Position numbers and translations under genes: made by a program. 64,000 nucleotides of DNA from Rhodococcus sp. Leaf278. GTDB taxonomy: Bacteria; Actinomycetota; Actinomycetes; Mycobacteriales; Mycobacteriaceae. Shown in pieces: positions 45,965-55,803 of the stretch. Within the stretch, counting starts at the first letter, position 1. The number at the start of each line of letters is the position of its first letter. The notes beneath the pieces are model-generated. The model made no database searches, was not told where the DNA came from, and was given only the letters and a program-made list of their open reading frames with translations. The stretch is taken from contig NZ_LMRR01000001.1 of the NCBI RefSeq assembly GCF_001426085.1, positions 373,539-437,538 on the forward strand, in the 5' to 3' direction.

Positions 45965-46702
45965 GTGCAGGTTTCGCGACGTGAACTGTTCAAATACGCC
46001 GCCGCGGGGTCCGCTGCCGCCGTCGGAATGGTTGCGCTGGGAACGGCGACCGCCCACGCGGACGCCGCACTGGGGACACTCGTCGACTATTCGGGCGGGG
46101 TGCCGTCGGCCTCGGCGATCAAGCAGGCCGGTCACCGCGGTGCCGTGCGATACGTCTCGGATCGCCGACCGGACGCGAAATGGATGGTCGGCAAGCCGAT
46201 GCGGAGGTCCGAGGCCGACTCGCTCACCGCCGAGGGGCTCGAGGTGGTCTCGAACTACCAGTTCGGAAAAGGGACGACGTCGGATTGGCGCGGTGGGTAC
46301 GCAGCGGGCGTGAAGCACGCCGAGCGTGGTCTCGAACTTCACACGGCGGCCGGAGGTCCTGCTGACCGCCCGATCTACGTGTCGATCGACGACAATCCCA
46401 CCGCCGTCGAGTTCGCGACTCTGATCGCGCCGTACATCCTGGGTTGGCAATCGGTGATCGGATCGGAGAACACGGGCTTGTACGCCAATTCGCCCACCAT
46501 AGAATTGGCTTCCGTGGCCGGTCTCGGCCAGTGGTATTGGCAGCACAATTGGGGAACACCGAAGGGCTTCGTGCACCCGGCGGCGCACATTCATCAGATC
46601 CGAATCGACAAGGATTCCGTCGGCGGAGTCAGAGTGGACATCAACAACATTCTTCGAGCCGATTACGGGCAGTGGTCGAAATCCGCCGCCGATATCACCT
46701 GA
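45965..46702 (+). CDS. Tat-exported DUF1906 glycoside-hydrolase-like protein
   Basis: 245 aa. GTG at 45965 follows GGAG; an ATG at 45953 is in frame. A twin-arginine signal (VSRRELFKYAAAGSAAAVGM, cleavage near AHA-DA) indicates export of a folded protein. The mature domain is the DUF1906 (Rv2525c-like glycosidase fold) type: TLVDYSGGVPSASAIKQAGH, VRYVSDRR, SNYQFGKG, YVSIDDNP and HIHQIRIDKD. Rv2525c, a Tat substrate of M. tuberculosis, is the known relative and affects cell-wall properties. Catalysis is unproven. Confidence 0.88.
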   Translation: MQVSRRELFKYAAAGSAAAVGMVALGTATAHADAALGTLVDYSGGVPSASAIKQAGHRGAVRYVSDRRPDAKWMVGKPMRRSEADSLTAEGLEVVSNYQFGKGTTSDWRGGYAAGVKHAERGLELHTAAGGPADRPIYVSIDDNPTAVEFATLIAPYILGWQSVIGSENTGLYANSPTIELASVAGLGQWYWQHNWGTPKGFVHPAAHIHQIRIDKDSVGGVRVDINNILRADYGQWSKSAADIT

Positions 46703-46804
46703 ATTACATCGAAGTAATTTACCGACATACAACCCGATCGGTAAGTCCGGACTTTGTCGAATTCCACTATTGGAAAGTCGATCACCCGGAACATCTTCGA
46801 AAGA

Positions 46805-46841
46805 ATTTCGCCCCCGGCTGACGAACAGCCGGGGGCGAAAT
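46805..46841. terminator. Strong bidirectional terminator
   Basis: 16-bp perfect arms ATTTCGCCCCCGGCTG and CAGCCGGGGGCGAAAT surround the loop ACGAA. It ends the DUF1906 and the convergent secreted-protein transcripts. Confidence 0.88.
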
Positions 46842-46857
46842 GCGTCGTGCGCGGAAA

Positions 46858-47727
46858 CTACGGAACGTAGACCGTTCCGATGGTGGGCAGGAACGTGCAG
46901 CTGCGGGGAGCGGCCGCGGGGTCTTCCTTCGACTGAGTGGTGATCGACCCGGAGATGACCGACAGCACGCGTCCTGGGCCGGTGTCGGCGATGGCAGACA
47001 GGGTGGCCGGGCCGTCGGTGTTGATCATCGCTGCGCCGGTCAGGTCCTGTGTTCCCGAGCGACGGTTGTCGATGTTGAGCCAGGTGACAGTGAGCGGAGC
47101 GGTCTGCTCGGCGGCGATGGGAGCGGTCCCCAGAGCGGTGAAGACGAAGCCTGCCTGGCCCGCGGCGGGACCGGGAGGGGGCAGCGTTGCCGGGCCCGGT
47201 ACTGCGAGTGCGGTTCCGACCGAATCAGCGGTGTCCGAGATGCATCCTGCACCGAGGGTGGGGTAGAGGAACTGGGCGATGACCGGCCCATCGGCAGGCA
47301 GCTCGGGGCCGCCACCACCCGATCCGTCGAGGAATGTGATGACAGATTCGAGCAACGACTTGACCTGCTCCGGAAGCTGCGCCGTCGCGAGCAGGGCGCG
47401 GGCCTGACCCAGAAGATCGGCCGCAGGCGCGGCTCCGACATCGGCAGGCCCGGCTGCGGCGCCGACGATGGCAGGCGCGAACGATGCAAGTGCTTCCACG
47501 TCGCGAAGGTTGGGTAGCGGTTCACCCGGTGCGGGGAAGAACTGAGCGATCAGCGCGCCGGGATCGGTCGGTGCTGCGGGTAGATCCGCAGGTGCCATGG
47601 GCACCAGTGGCTGCGCGGATGCGCTGGTCGGTACGACGAGTGCGGCGGCTGCTGCTACGGCCAATGCCGTCACGACACGACGCGTTCCGCGAGTACGAAG
47701 CACGGTGATAATCCCCATTCTGATCAT
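46858..47727 (-). CDS. Secreted two-cysteine protein, paralogue of the 44214 gene
   Basis: 289 aa from the ATG at 47727 (47718 also possible). Signal peptide VVTALAVAAAAALVVPTSAS with cleavage near ASA-QP. The mature part has QFLYPTLGAGC, a Pro-rich segment, FVFTALGTAP, LTVTWLNIDNRRSG and the C-terminal RSCTFLPTIGTVYV. These match the blocks of the 44214 product in order, including both cysteines, so one disulfide is likely. Function unknown. The two genes bracket terD and the DUF1906 gene. Confidence 0.8.
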   Translation of the reverse strand: MIRMGIITVLRTRGTRRVVTALAVAAAAALVVPTSASAQPLVPMAPADLPAAPTDPGALIAQFFPAPGEPLPNLRDVEALASFAPAIVGAAAGPADVGAAPAADLLGQARALLATAQLPEQVKSLLESVITFLDGSGGGGPELPADGPVIAQFLYPTLGAGCISDTADSVGTALAVPGPATLPPPGPAAGQAGFVFTALGTAPIAAEQTAPLTVTWLNIDNRRSGTQDLTGAAMINTDGPATLSAIADTGPGRVLSVISGSITTQSKEDPAAAPRSCTFLPTIGTVYVP

Positions 47728-47956
47728 GACGCGAGCACCGGCGACAGCCGGTGCACGAGGGGTCACTCTATGTAGCGCGATCCCCGATGTACAGCTGTTG
47801 ACGTCGAACCCTCCCCTGTCGCAACCGAGTGAGGGCAGTCTATGTGGTCCACGCTGCGAATTCTCCGCAGGGCCAAACAATAGCCTGTTACTGGAGTTGT
47901 CAGTGTTAAAGGTGATGCAAATGTTACTCGTTGGGCCATGTGGTTAGGGAAGGTCT

Positions 47957-49213
47957 GTGACGCCCTATAAGCTTCGGTCTCGATATATCGCATCTATACC
48001 GAACGGAACCGCACGCACTGTGAACCGACTCGTTCGGCTGGCCCCCGTTCTGTTGGCGATATCGGTGATCAGCCGCTTCGTCTGGGCCTTCGTGACGCCG
48101 AACGGCATGAACCTCGTCGATTTGCACGTCTACGTCGAGGGCTCCGCTGCGCTGCTGGGCGACAACCTGTACGACTACACGTATTCGGTCCAGACCCCGG
48201 ACTTCCCGCTTCCGTTCACGTACCCACCGTTCGCCGCCCTGGTCTTCTTTCCGCTGCACTACCTGCCCTTCACGCTGGTCGGGATCGTGTGGCAGGCCGC
48301 GACCATGGCCGCGTTGTTCGCGGTGGTGCGGCTGGCGCTGGCGATGGTTCTGGGCGACGAGCATGCCGCCGAACCGCGGTGGGTGCGGATCGCGATGCTG
48401 TGGACCGCGCTGGGGCTGTGGTCCGAACCAGTACGGACGACACTCGACTACGGCCAGGTCAACGTTTTCCTGGTGCTGCTGGCACTGCTCGCAGCGCGCA
48501 GCTCGCGATGGTGGGTCGCCGGCGGCCTTGTCGGCTTCGCCGCGGGAATCAAGCTGACCCCGGCCATCACGGGTCTGTACTTCCTGGCCACGCGACGGTG
48601 GAAGGCCGCAGCATTCTCGGCGTTGGCCTTCGCACTGACGGTTGCGGTGAGTTACGCGGTGCTCGGGCATCAGGCCGCCACCTACTTCACCACGTTGCTC
48701 GGCGATGCCGACCGCATCGGCCCCGTCGGCTCGGTCTGGAACCAGTCTCTCCGCGGAGCCCTGAGCCGGATCGTGGGCGAGGACGTCGGCCAGGGACCGC
48801 TGTGGATCGCTGCCGCGGTGATCGGCACGGTCCTCGCGGTGCTGGCATGGCGAGGGCTCGATCGTCGCGACTACCTGGGCACCCTGGTCATCGTGCAACT
48901 ACTGGGCCTGTTGGTATCGCCCATCTCGTGGTCGCACCACTGGATCTGGGTGATTCCGATGGTGATCTGGTTGCTGCACGGACCACTGCGTGACGTCGTC
49001 GGCGCCAAGCTCGTCGCGGGATACTGGCTGGTGACGGTCACGGTGGGGGTGCCGTGGTTGTTGAGCTTCTTCCAGGAATCGATCTGGACCATTCCCCGTC
49101 CCGGCCTCGAGGCCTGGGCCGGTGCCGTCGACGTGATCGGATCGGCCCTGTTCCTCGGTTGGGTCGTCTATGCGGGGCGGGCCAGGAGTGGAGCCCGCGG
49201 AACGACCGTGTGA
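47957..49213 (+). CDS. pimE: Polyprenol-phosphate-mannose-dependent mannosyltransferase (GT87, PimE-like)
   Basis: 418 aa, about ten membrane segments. GT-C features: LVDLHVYVEGSAALLGDNLYDYT (conserved Asp in the first loop), FPLPFTYPPFAALVFFPL, DYGQVNVFLVLLALLAAR and SPISWSHHWIWVIPMV. PimE adds an alpha-1,2-mannose to phosphatidylinositol mannosides on the outer face of the membrane. The identification rests on family plus the neighbour order pimE-phhB-mutT2 known in Mycobacterium. GTG start after AGGGAAGG. Confidence 0.82.
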   Translation: MTPYKLRSRYIASIPNGTARTVNRLVRLAPVLLAISVISRFVWAFVTPNGMNLVDLHVYVEGSAALLGDNLYDYTYSVQTPDFPLPFTYPPFAALVFFPLHYLPFTLVGIVWQAATMAALFAVVRLALAMVLGDEHAAEPRWVRIAMLWTALGLWSEPVRTTLDYGQVNVFLVLLALLAARSSRWWVAGGLVGFAAGIKLTPAITGLYFLATRRWKAAAFSALAFALTVAVSYAVLGHQAATYFTTLLGDADRIGPVGSVWNQSLRGALSRIVGEDVGQGPLWIAAAVIGTVLAVLAWRGLDRRDYLGTLVIVQLLGLLVSPISWSHHWIWVIPMVIWLLHGPLRDVVGAKLVAGYWLVTVTVGVPWLLSFFQESIWTIPRPGLEAWAGAVDVIGSALFLGWVVYAGRARSGARGTTV

Positions 49214-49214
49214 G

Positions 49215-49499
49215 TCAGCGTGAAGCGATCAGTGCATCGATCCGACGCGCCAGATCCACATCCTTCTGCGTGAGACCGCCGGCAGAGTGCGTCGAGAGCG
49301 TGAACGTGAGCGTCCGCCACCGGATGTCGATGTCGGGGTGATGGTCCGCTTCCTCCGCGGCGTCGGCCACGTGGTTCACTACCGCGATCGCGGCGGGAAA
49401 CGATGTCAGTTCCACGGTGCGGGTCAGTGACTTCTCCGACACAGTCCAGTCGGTGAGCCGGGCGTCCTCGATCTCGCGTTCGGTCAGCAGTTCGGTCAT
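49215..49499 (-). CDS. phhB: 4a-hydroxytetrahydrobiopterin dehydratase
   Basis: 94 aa. The pterin-4a-carbinolamine dehydratase motif is complete: EEADHHPDIDIRWRTLTFTL followed by STHSAGGLTQKD. It would dehydrate 4a-hydroxytetrahydropterins. The pterin user in this organism is not visible here. The ATG at 49499 is divergent from mutT2 across 14 bp; the stop is 1 bp from that of pimE. Confidence 0.93.
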   Translation of the reverse strand: MTELLTEREIEDARLTDWTVSEKSLTRTVELTSFPAAIAVVNHVADAAEEADHHPDIDIRWRTLTFTLSTHSAGGLTQKDVDLARRIDALIASR

Positions 49500-49513
49500 A
49501 GAAAGATGGTGGC

Positions 49514-49939
49514 ATGTCCGGAACCCCCACCGCAGTGGTTGTCGCCGCCGCATTGATCGAGAACGGCCGTCTGCTGCTCGCGCAGCGAACTCGTCCGCCG
49601 GAGTTGGCCGGCCGCTGGGAACTTCCGGGCGGCAAGGTGGAGCCGGGGGAGTCCGAGGACGCCGCGCTCGAGCGTGAGCTTCGCGAGGAACTGGGAATCG
49701 AGTGCTCCGTCGGTGCGGCGTTGAGTGGCGATGTCGATCTCCCCGGCGGACTGGTGCTTCGTACCTACCGCGCGGCGCTGGTCTCGGGAACCCCTGCGGC
49801 GCTGGAACATTCGGCTCTCAGGTGGGTGGACGCCGAGACGCTGCCGACGATGGACCTCGTCGATGCCGACCGGCTCTGGTTGCCCGAGCTGCTGGAGATT
49901 CTGCTCACTTCGCCCGAGCGGTCTTCAGACCTTTCTTGA
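49514..49939 (+). CDS. mutT2: MutT2-like Nudix pyrophosphohydrolase
   Basis: 141 aa. The Nudix box is canonical: GGKVEPGESEDAALERELRE followed by ELGIE. It is preceded by VVVAAALIENGRLLLAQRTR. MutT2 hydrolyses oxidised or other nucleotides such as 8-oxo-dGTP and CTP derivatives. Assignment as MutT2 follows from position next to pimE and phhB. Its last 35 bases overlap the convergent small gene. Confidence 0.88.
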   Translation: MSGTPTAVVVAAALIENGRLLLAQRTRPPELAGRWELPGGKVEPGESEDAALERELREELGIECSVGAALSGDVDLPGGLVLRTYRAALVSGTPAALEHSALRWVDAETLPTMDLVDADRLWLPELLEILLTSPERSSDLS

Positions 49940-50081
49940 GGTCTTTCTTGGTCGCGCCCGCCGATTCGAGCTTCTTCATTCGCATGATGACGACCGGGCA
50001 TGTAACGCACCGAACCTTCTTGCGGCAGCATTTTTTCTTGGGCTTCATCCCCGAGACATCTGCGGCCTTTACCTTGCCCAT
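49905..50081 (-). CDS. Small Lys/Cys-rich conserved protein
   Basis: 58 aa. Very basic with a Cys cluster (MKPKKKCCRKKVRCVTCPVV) and a Lys-rich tail (ATKKDLKKGLKTARAK). The cysteine spacing CC-x5-C-x2-C suggests metal binding. I recall similar short KPKKKCC-type proteins in related actinobacteria, but no function. The start at 50081 (ATG) or 50090 (GTG) is uncertain. It overlaps the end of mutT2 by 35 bp. Confidence 0.62.
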   Translation of the reverse strand: MGKVKAADVSGMKPKKKCCRKKVRCVTCPVVIMRMKKLESAGATKKDLKKGLKTARAK

Positions 50082-50256
50082 GAGCACCAAGACTAATGGG
50101 TGGCGCAGGTCACAGACCTGAGGGTGGCGCGGGGCACGGTAGAAGTACGGGTAAACTCGATCAGTCGCGAGAACCTCGCGGTGCAGCGCGCTTCTCTAGC
50201 GACATAAGCCCGCTAGCGAACAAGAGCCCGCATTCGACTCCAGGAGAATTTTTCGC

Positions 50257-52194
50257 GTGAGCGCCCCAAGCAGTGCAGACAACATCGACAGCACCACTAC
50301 TTTCCGCAACGTCGCCATCGTTGCACACGTCGACCATGGCAAGACCACCCTGGTCGACGCCATGCTTCGGCAGTCCGGCGCGTTCGAGGAACGTGCCGAA
50401 GCGATCGACCGCGTCATGGACTCGGGTGACCTCGAAAAAGAAAAAGGCATCACGATCCTGGCCAAGAACACGGCCGTTCACAAGCGCAATGCCGACGGCA
50501 CCATCACCGTCATCAACGTGATCGACACCCCCGGCCACGCCGACTTCGGCGGAGAGGTCGAGCGCGGCCTGTCCATGGTCGACGGCGTCGTCCTTCTCGT
50601 CGATGCATCCGAGGGCCCGCTGCCGCAGACCCGATTCGTGCTGCGCAAGGCGCTCGCCGCGTCGTTGCCGGTGATCCTCGTCGTGAACAAGACCGACCGT
50701 CCCGACGCGCGTATCGAAGAGGTCGTCTCGGAGAGCCACGACCTGCTGCTCGATCTCGCGTCCGATCTCGACGACGAAGCGTCCGAGGCAGCCGAGCTCG
50801 CACTCGACCTCCCCGTCCTCTACGCGTCCGGTCGTGAGGGCAAGGCCTCGAAGGTCCAGCCCCAGAACGGACACGCCCCCGACGCCGAAAACCTCGACGA
50901 GCTGTTCGAGGTTCTGCTCAGCTACGTCCCGGCTCCCAAGGGCAACGTCGACGCGCCGCTGCAGGCACACGTCACCAACCTCGACGCATCCGCATTCCTC
51001 GGCCGCCTCGCGCTGGTCCGCATCCACAACGGTCAGCTCTCCAAGGGCCAGACCGTGAGCTGGATGCGTGAGGTCGACGGCGAGCCCGTCGTCCAGAAGG
51101 CCAAGATCACCGAGCTGCTCAACACGATCGGCGTCGAGCGCGTCCCCGGCGAGAAGGGTGTCGCGGGTGACATCGTCGCCGTCGCGGGCTTCCCGGACAT
51201 CATGATCGGCGACACGCTCGCCGACCTGGAGAACCCGGTCGCACTGCCCCGCATCACCGTCGACCAGCCCGCCATCTCGGTCACCATCGGAACCAACACG
51301 AGCCCGCTCGTCGGACGCGTCAGCGGCCACAAGCTCACCTCGCGCATGGTCAAGAGCCGCCTCGATCAGGAGCTCATCGGCAACGTCTCGCTCAAGGTCC
51401 TCGACATCGGTCGCCCCGATGCCTGGGAGGTCCAGGGTCGTGGTGAGCTCGCTCTCGCCATCCTCGTCGAGCAGATGCGTCGTGAGGGCTTCGAGCTCAC
51501 CGTCGGCAAGCCTCAGGTGGTCACCCAGACGGTCGACGGCAAGCTGCACGAGCCCTTCGAAGAGCTCATGGTCGATACACCGGAGGAGTACCTCGGTGCC
51601 GTGACGCAGCTGCTCGCCGCACGTAAGGGCAAGATGGTCCAGATGACGAACCACGGCGCAGGCTGGGTTCGCATGGAATTCATCGTTCCCTCGCGTGGCC
51701 TGATCGGCTTCCGTACCGAGTTCCTCACCGACACCCGCGGTACGGGCATCGCCAACGCCGTCTTCCACGGGTACGCGCCGTGGGCCGGCGAGATCCGCGC
51801 CCGCCACACCGGTTCGCTCGTCTCGGACCGTCACGGCACCGTCACCCCGTTCGCGATGATCCAGTTGGCCGACCGCGGCACGTTCTTCGTCGAGCCGGGT
51901 GCAGACACCTACGAGGGCATGGTCGTGGGCATCAACCCGCGTCAGGAAGACCTCGACATCAACGTCACCCGCGAGAAGAAGCTGACCAACATGCGTCAGT
52001 CCTCGGCAGATGTCATGGAGACCCTGGCCAAGCCCAAGAAGCTGGACCTGGAAATGGCCATGGAGTTCTGTGCAGGCGACGAGTGCGTCGAGGTGACCCC
52101 CGAGGTCGTCCGCGTCCGCAAGGTCCACCTCGATTCCAACGAGCGCGCCCGTGAGCGTTCGCGCAGCAAGACTCGCGACAAGGCTGCTCTGTAA
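50257..52194 (+). CDS. typA: Translational GTPase TypA/BipA
   Basis: 645 aa. The G domain has P-loop HVDHGKTTLVDAML, G2 GITILAKN, G3 DTPGHADFGGEVERGL and G4 NKTDRPDAR. EF-G-like domains III and V follow, plus the TypA-specific C-terminal domain (MTNHGAGWVRMEF, RGLIGFRTEFLTDTRGTG). It acts on 70S ribosomes in stress adaptation and subunit assembly. GTG start at 50257 after GGAG. Followed by lpqW, as in Mycobacterium. Confidence 0.96.
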   Translation: MSAPSSADNIDSTTTFRNVAIVAHVDHGKTTLVDAMLRQSGAFEERAEAIDRVMDSGDLEKEKGITILAKNTAVHKRNADGTITVINVIDTPGHADFGGEVERGLSMVDGVVLLVDASEGPLPQTRFVLRKALAASLPVILVVNKTDRPDARIEEVVSESHDLLLDLASDLDDEASEAAELALDLPVLYASGREGKASKVQPQNGHAPDAENLDELFEVLLSYVPAPKGNVDAPLQAHVTNLDASAFLGRLALVRIHNGQLSKGQTVSWMREVDGEPVVQKAKITELLNTIGVERVPGEKGVAGDIVAVAGFPDIMIGDTLADLENPVALPRITVDQPAISVTIGTNTSPLVGRVSGHKLTSRMVKSRLDQELIGNVSLKVLDIGRPDAWEVQGRGELALAILVEQMRREGFELTVGKPQVVTQTVDGKLHEPFEELMVDTPEEYLGAVTQLLAARKGKMVQMTNHGAGWVRMEFIVPSRGLIGFRTEFLTDTRGTGIANAVFHGYAPWAGEIRARHTGSLVSDRHGTVTPFAMIQLADRGTFFVEPGADTYEGMVVGINPRQEDLDINVTREKKLTNMRQSSADVMETLAKPKKLDLEMAMEFCAGDECVEVTPEVVRVRKVHLDSNERARERSRSKTRDKAAL

Positions 52195-52282
52195 GACTCA
52201 TCTCGTGCAGGAGAAGCGACGTGTCACTGTGGTGGGGCGTCGCTTTTCCTGTACCGGTAGCCGATCACGAAGGAGATCCTCG

Positions 52283-54097
52283 TTGCGCAACGTGCTGATG
52301 CCGGCGGTTCTGGTTTCTGCCATCGCTCTGGTACTCACTGCGTGCACCGCGGATCCGCCACCGCCGATCGAGAGCGTCGAAACTCCGGTCACCACGACGA
52401 CCGTGCCATCGAAGACCGGCGACCCCGTCGTCGTCGCCATCGACGACGTCGGAATCGGATTCAACCCTCACTTGCTGGCAGACCAGTCTCCCGCCACTGC
52501 TGCGGTGAGTTCGCTCGTGCTGCCCAGCCCGTTTCGGCCCGTGCGGAACGCGGACACGGGATCGACCACCTGGGAGCCCGACCTGTCGTTGATGATCTCG
52601 GCCGAAGTGACCTCACAATCGCCCTTCACCATTCGCTACCAGCTGCGCAACGAGGCGCAGTGGTCCGACAGCGCACCGATCGCCGCCGAGGACTTCCGCT
52701 ACCTGTGGCAGCAGATGATCACCCAACCCGGTGTGGTCGATTCCGCCGGCTACGCCCTGATCAGCGACGTCGCATCCTCGGGCGGTGGCAAGACCGTCGA
52801 CGTGACTCTCGAATCGCCGTACCCGGCGTGGCAGCGACTGTTCACGGACCTGGTGCCCTCGCACCTGCTCAAGGACTCGCCCGGCGGGTTCCAAGGTGGA
52901 CTCACCGACAATGTGCCGGTCTCCGGCTCTCGGTTCAACATCAAGACCGTCGACCAGGGGCGTGACGAGATTCTGCTCGAGCGCAACGACCGCTTCTGGG
53001 ACGAGCCCGCATCGCCCGATCAGATCCTCATCCGCCGGGGCGGTACCCCCGCGCAACTGGCCGATTCTCTGCGATCGGCCGACGCTCAGATCGCCCAGGT
53101 TCGTGGTGACGCGGCCTTGCGCGCACAGCTCTCGGCAATTCCAGGCGTCCGAACCGACACGATCAGGCAATCTCGGGTGCTGTCGATGACGGTGAACGGT
53201 AGAGCGCCCAACATGTCGAATTCTATTGTGCGCCAAGCGATTTTCGGCCTTCTGGATCCGAACCTCCTCGCAACGGTCGGGGCCGGCGGCGGCGCGACGG
53301 ATCGCCGTGCTGCAGCGCAGCTCCTCTCGCCCTCCGACCCCGGTTACACCGCAACGTCGCCCGCTCCCATCGGCAGAACCGCGGCCCTCGATCTGCTGGA
53401 ACGCGCAGGTTTCGTTCCGACGCCCGACGCGATGGTCACATCGACACCGAATGCGACCGCTCCGACGACTGCAGCTGCACCGACGACGACAACCGCGCCT
53501 ACGTCCGCCGAGGCGGCCACCACGAGTACAGCCGTTCCGGGTGCCACCCGCCTCGCCGACGCGACCGGTACCGCGCTGCGGTTCGTGATCGGTGCCGTCG
53601 AGAACGACGACATCGCTCTCGCGGTCGCGGGGACGGCGGCGGACGAGCTCGTCGGCGCAGGGGTCGATGCGACCGTCACCCCACTGGCGGCCGACGAGCT
53701 GTACTCGACTGCGCTGACCGACGGAACCGTCGATGCGGTGGTGGGCTGGAACAGTGCAGGAGTCGACCCCGCAACGGCGCTCGCATCACGGTTCGGCTGC
53801 GTCCCGGAGCCCGCCGCAGACAGCGGCGACCGCTCGGCGGCCCCGCGGAATCTGTCCGGCCTGTGCGTTCCCGAACTCGAGCCCACTATCGACAGGGCTC
53901 TCGTGAACGGTCTCGATCCATCCGTGGCCGCAAACGACGTCGAGCCCAAGCTGTGGTCGCTGGCATCGACGTTGCCGATCATGCAGGACTCGTCGGTGGT
54001 GGCCGCGGTGCCCGGCATCACCGGTGTCTCCTTGACCGGCCCGGTCGAGGTCGGCATCTTCGCCGACGCCGCGCAGTGGATGCGGACGCCCTCGTGA
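52283..54097 (+). CDS. lpqW: LpqW-like lipoprotein (ABC substrate-binding fold)
   Basis: 604 aa from a TTG at 52283, 5 bases after AAGGAGAT. Lipoprotein signal [21 protein letters not shown] with lipobox LTAC. The mature domain is an oligopeptide-binding SBP_bac_5 fold ([49 protein letters not shown]). A Thr/Ala/Pro-rich insert lies at about residues 390-420. There is no permease beside it. In Mycobacterium, LpqW lies after typA and steers PIM intermediates towards PimE-made PIMs or lipomannan. Its presence near pimE fits this. Identification is by synteny plus fold. Confidence 0.8.
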   Translation: MRNVLMPAVLVSAIALVLTACTADPPPPIESVETPVTTTTVPSKTGDPVVVAIDDVGIGFNPHLLADQSPATAAVSSLVLPSPFRPVRNADTGSTTWEPDLSLMISAEVTSQSPFTIRYQLRNEAQWSDSAPIAAEDFRYLWQQMITQPGVVDSAGYALISDVASSGGGKTVDVTLESPYPAWQRLFTDLVPSHLLKDSPGGFQGGLTDNVPVSGSRFNIKTVDQGRDEILLERNDRFWDEPASPDQILIRRGGTPAQLADSLRSADAQIAQVRGDAALRAQLSAIPGVRTDTIRQSRVLSMTVNGRAPNMSNSIVRQAIFGLLDPNLLATVGAGGGATDRRAAAQLLSPSDPGYTATSPAPIGRTAALDLLERAGFVPTPDAMVTSTPNATAPTTAAAPTTTTAPTSAEAATTSTAVPGATRLADATGTALRFVIGAVENDDIALAVAGTAADELVGAGVDATVTPLAADELYSTALTDGTVDAVVGWNSAGVDPATALASRFGCVPEPAADSGDRSAAPRNLSGLCVPELEPTIDRALVNGLDPSVAANDVEPKLWSLASTLPIMQDSSVVAAVPGITGVSLTGPVEVGIFADAAQWMRTPS

Positions 54098-54131
54098 CCG
54101 ATCGCCGCGGCGACACCGCAGGAACGACGAC

Positions 54132-55082
54132 GTGAGCACAGGATCGAGGACGGACGGAATGACGGAGCAGGCGATGAGCGAGCAGGCGATGACCGAGCCG
54201 CAGCGGTTGCTCCTCGTGCACGCGCATCCGGACGACGAGACCATCACCACCGGCGGCACCATTGCCCACTACGTTCGCGCCGGGGCAGATGTCACGGTGC
54301 TCACCTGCTCGCTCGGCGAGGAGGGTGAGGTGATCGGCGAGACGTGGGCCGATCTGGTCGTCGATCGCGCCGATCAGTTGGGCGGCTATCGGATCCTGGA
54401 ATTGCATCGGGCACTCGCGGCTCTGGGCTGCAATCCGCCGCGCTTTCTCGGCGGAGCCGGCCGCTGGCGAGATTCCGGGATGGCCGGGACCTCTGCCGCC
54501 CGAAAGCCGCGCGCGTTCGTCAACGCGGACCGCGACGAGGCTCTCGGAGCGCTCGTGGCGGTGATGCGTGAGCTGCGGCCTCAGGTCGTCGTCGGCTACG
54601 ACCCCGAGGGCGGCTACGGCCATCCCGATCATCAGCAGGTGCATTCGTTGGTGACCGAGGCCGTCGAGGTCTGTGGGACGGATTCCTACCCCGGGGCCGG
54701 GTCGCCCTGGGAGGTGTCGAAGTTCTACTGGACCGTGACGGGCCACGATCAACTGCAGTCGGGGCTTGCCGCAATCGACGACGTTCCGGTCGGATGGCGA
54801 ATGCCCGTCGACGGTGAGCTTCCCAGCGTCCCCGAGGACACGATCACCACCAGCATCGACATCCGCGGCGTACTCGACGCCAAGCGCGATGCCTTGCGCG
54901 CACACGCCACCCAGGTCACCGTCGCCCCGTCGGGACGCGAATACGCACTCTCCAACGACATCGCCCAACCGATTCTGCTGGACGAGCAGTATGTGCTGGT
55001 CCGGGGCACTCTCGGCACCGATGAGACGGGCAGGGAGACCGACTTGTTTGCCGGCGTACTAGGCTGTGCCTCGCATCACTGA
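54132..55082 (+). CDS. mshB: Mycothiol biosynthesis deacetylase MshB
   Basis: 316 aa. LmbE-like zinc deacetylase: [19 protein letters not shown] (zinc-binding HPDDE) and [18 protein letters not shown] (HPDH). It removes the acetyl group from GlcNAc-inositol, the second step to mycothiol, the main thiol of actinobacteria. Several in-frame starts exist (GTG 54132; ATG 54159, 54174, 54189); the earliest is given but the conserved fold begins near the last. It follows lpqW by 34 bp. Confidence 0.93.
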   Translation: MSTGSRTDGMTEQAMSEQAMTEPQRLLLVHAHPDDETITTGGTIAHYVRAGADVTVLTCSLGEEGEVIGETWADLVVDRADQLGGYRILELHRALAALGCNPPRFLGGAGRWRDSGMAGTSAARKPRAFVNADRDEALGALVAVMRELRPQVVVGYDPEGGYGHPDHQQVHSLVTEAVEVCGTDSYPGAGSPWEVSKFYWTVTGHDQLQSGLAAIDDVPVGWRMPVDGELPSVPEDTITTSIDIRGVLDAKRDALRAHATQVTVAPSGREYALSNDIAQPILLDEQYVLVRGTLGTDETGRETDLFAGVLGCASHH

Positions 55083-55125
55083 ATCACCACAAGGTCGATC
55101 TCATCACAGCAGGGGCGGAACACAC

Positions 55126-55284
55126 ATGTACAACTGGGTAGTGCAGGACGCCATCGTCGCGTTCGTCGATTCTCTCAAGCCGCAGTTCGGCGCACAGGCA
55201 GATCTGTACCAGTACGTTCTGGGTCAGATCGCCATGGGCGCAAGCAACTTGCTGACCTCGCTGGGCTATCCGCCGGTTTCCTGA
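55126..55284 (+). CDS. Small hypothetical protein downstream of mshB
   Basis: 52 aa from the ATG at 55126, after a GGCGGA Shine-Dalgarno-like sequence. It is hydrophobic-amphipathic (MYNWVVQDAIVAFVDSLKPQ, then LGQIAMGASNLLTSLGYPPV). No family is recognised. It sits between mshB and the membrane-protein gene on the same strand and may be in their operon. Confidence 0.55.
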   Translation: MYNWVVQDAIVAFVDSLKPQFGAQADLYQYVLGQIAMGASNLLTSLGYPPVS

Positions 55285-55350
55285 GTGCCGGTGCCCGGTT
55301 TTTCGAATGCGATGCACTGAAACAACCCGGGTCAAGGCAGTATTGGGCGC

Positions 55351-55803
55351 ATGATCTCGAAGGCCGCATCCAATACTGTCGCCCTGGTGTCGTGGGCAAC
55401 CGTCGCAGTACTGGTGTTCGACGGCTTTCTCTCCGGAATTCTGTCGGTCTTCTTTCTGCCGACCTACCTCGGTTCGGTGCAATTCCCCATCAGCGCACTA
55501 CTCGGCGGTATCGCCAACGTCGCGCTGATCCTGGCCGCGCGTAAGGTTGCCGAGCGGTCGATCTGGGTGGCGTCACCCCTGATCGGATGGTTCGTCGCAG
55601 TGGTGCTCTGCATGCTGGGCGGGCCGGGCAACGATGTTCTGCTGCTCGCCGATTGGCGCACGATGTTGCTCATCATTGCCGGGGCCGGTCCGCCCGGTGT
55701 TCTGCTGTTCATGTTCCGGATGAAGGCGATCACAGCAAGCGTGCATGCCGACCCGCATCCCGAAGGACATCCTCGATCATCGTCGGCGTCAACAGTCCGG
55801 TGA
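55351..55803 (+). CDS. Conserved membrane protein (Rv1171-like position)
   Basis: 150 aa, four membrane segments: ALVSWATVAVLVFDGFLSGI, FPISALLGGIANVALILAAR, WVASPLIGWFVAVVLCMLGG and MLLIIAGAGPPGVLLFMFRM. Function unknown. Position after mshB matches the conserved membrane protein Rv1171 in M. tuberculosis. Its last 74 bases overlap the end of the convergent udgB gene. Confidence 0.75.
   Translation: MISKAASNTVALVSWATVAVLVFDGFLSGILSVFFLPTYLGSVQFPISALLGGIANVALILAARKVAERSIWVASPLIGWFVAVVLCMLGGPGNDVLLLADWRTMLLIIAGAGPPGVLLFMFRMKAITASVHADPHPEGHPRSSSASTVR

Noticed and set aside
50161..52128. 655-codon minus-strand frame opposite typA
   Set aside because: Asp/Val/Glu-rich antisense of typA with no motifs; typA has all G-domain motifs on the plus strand.
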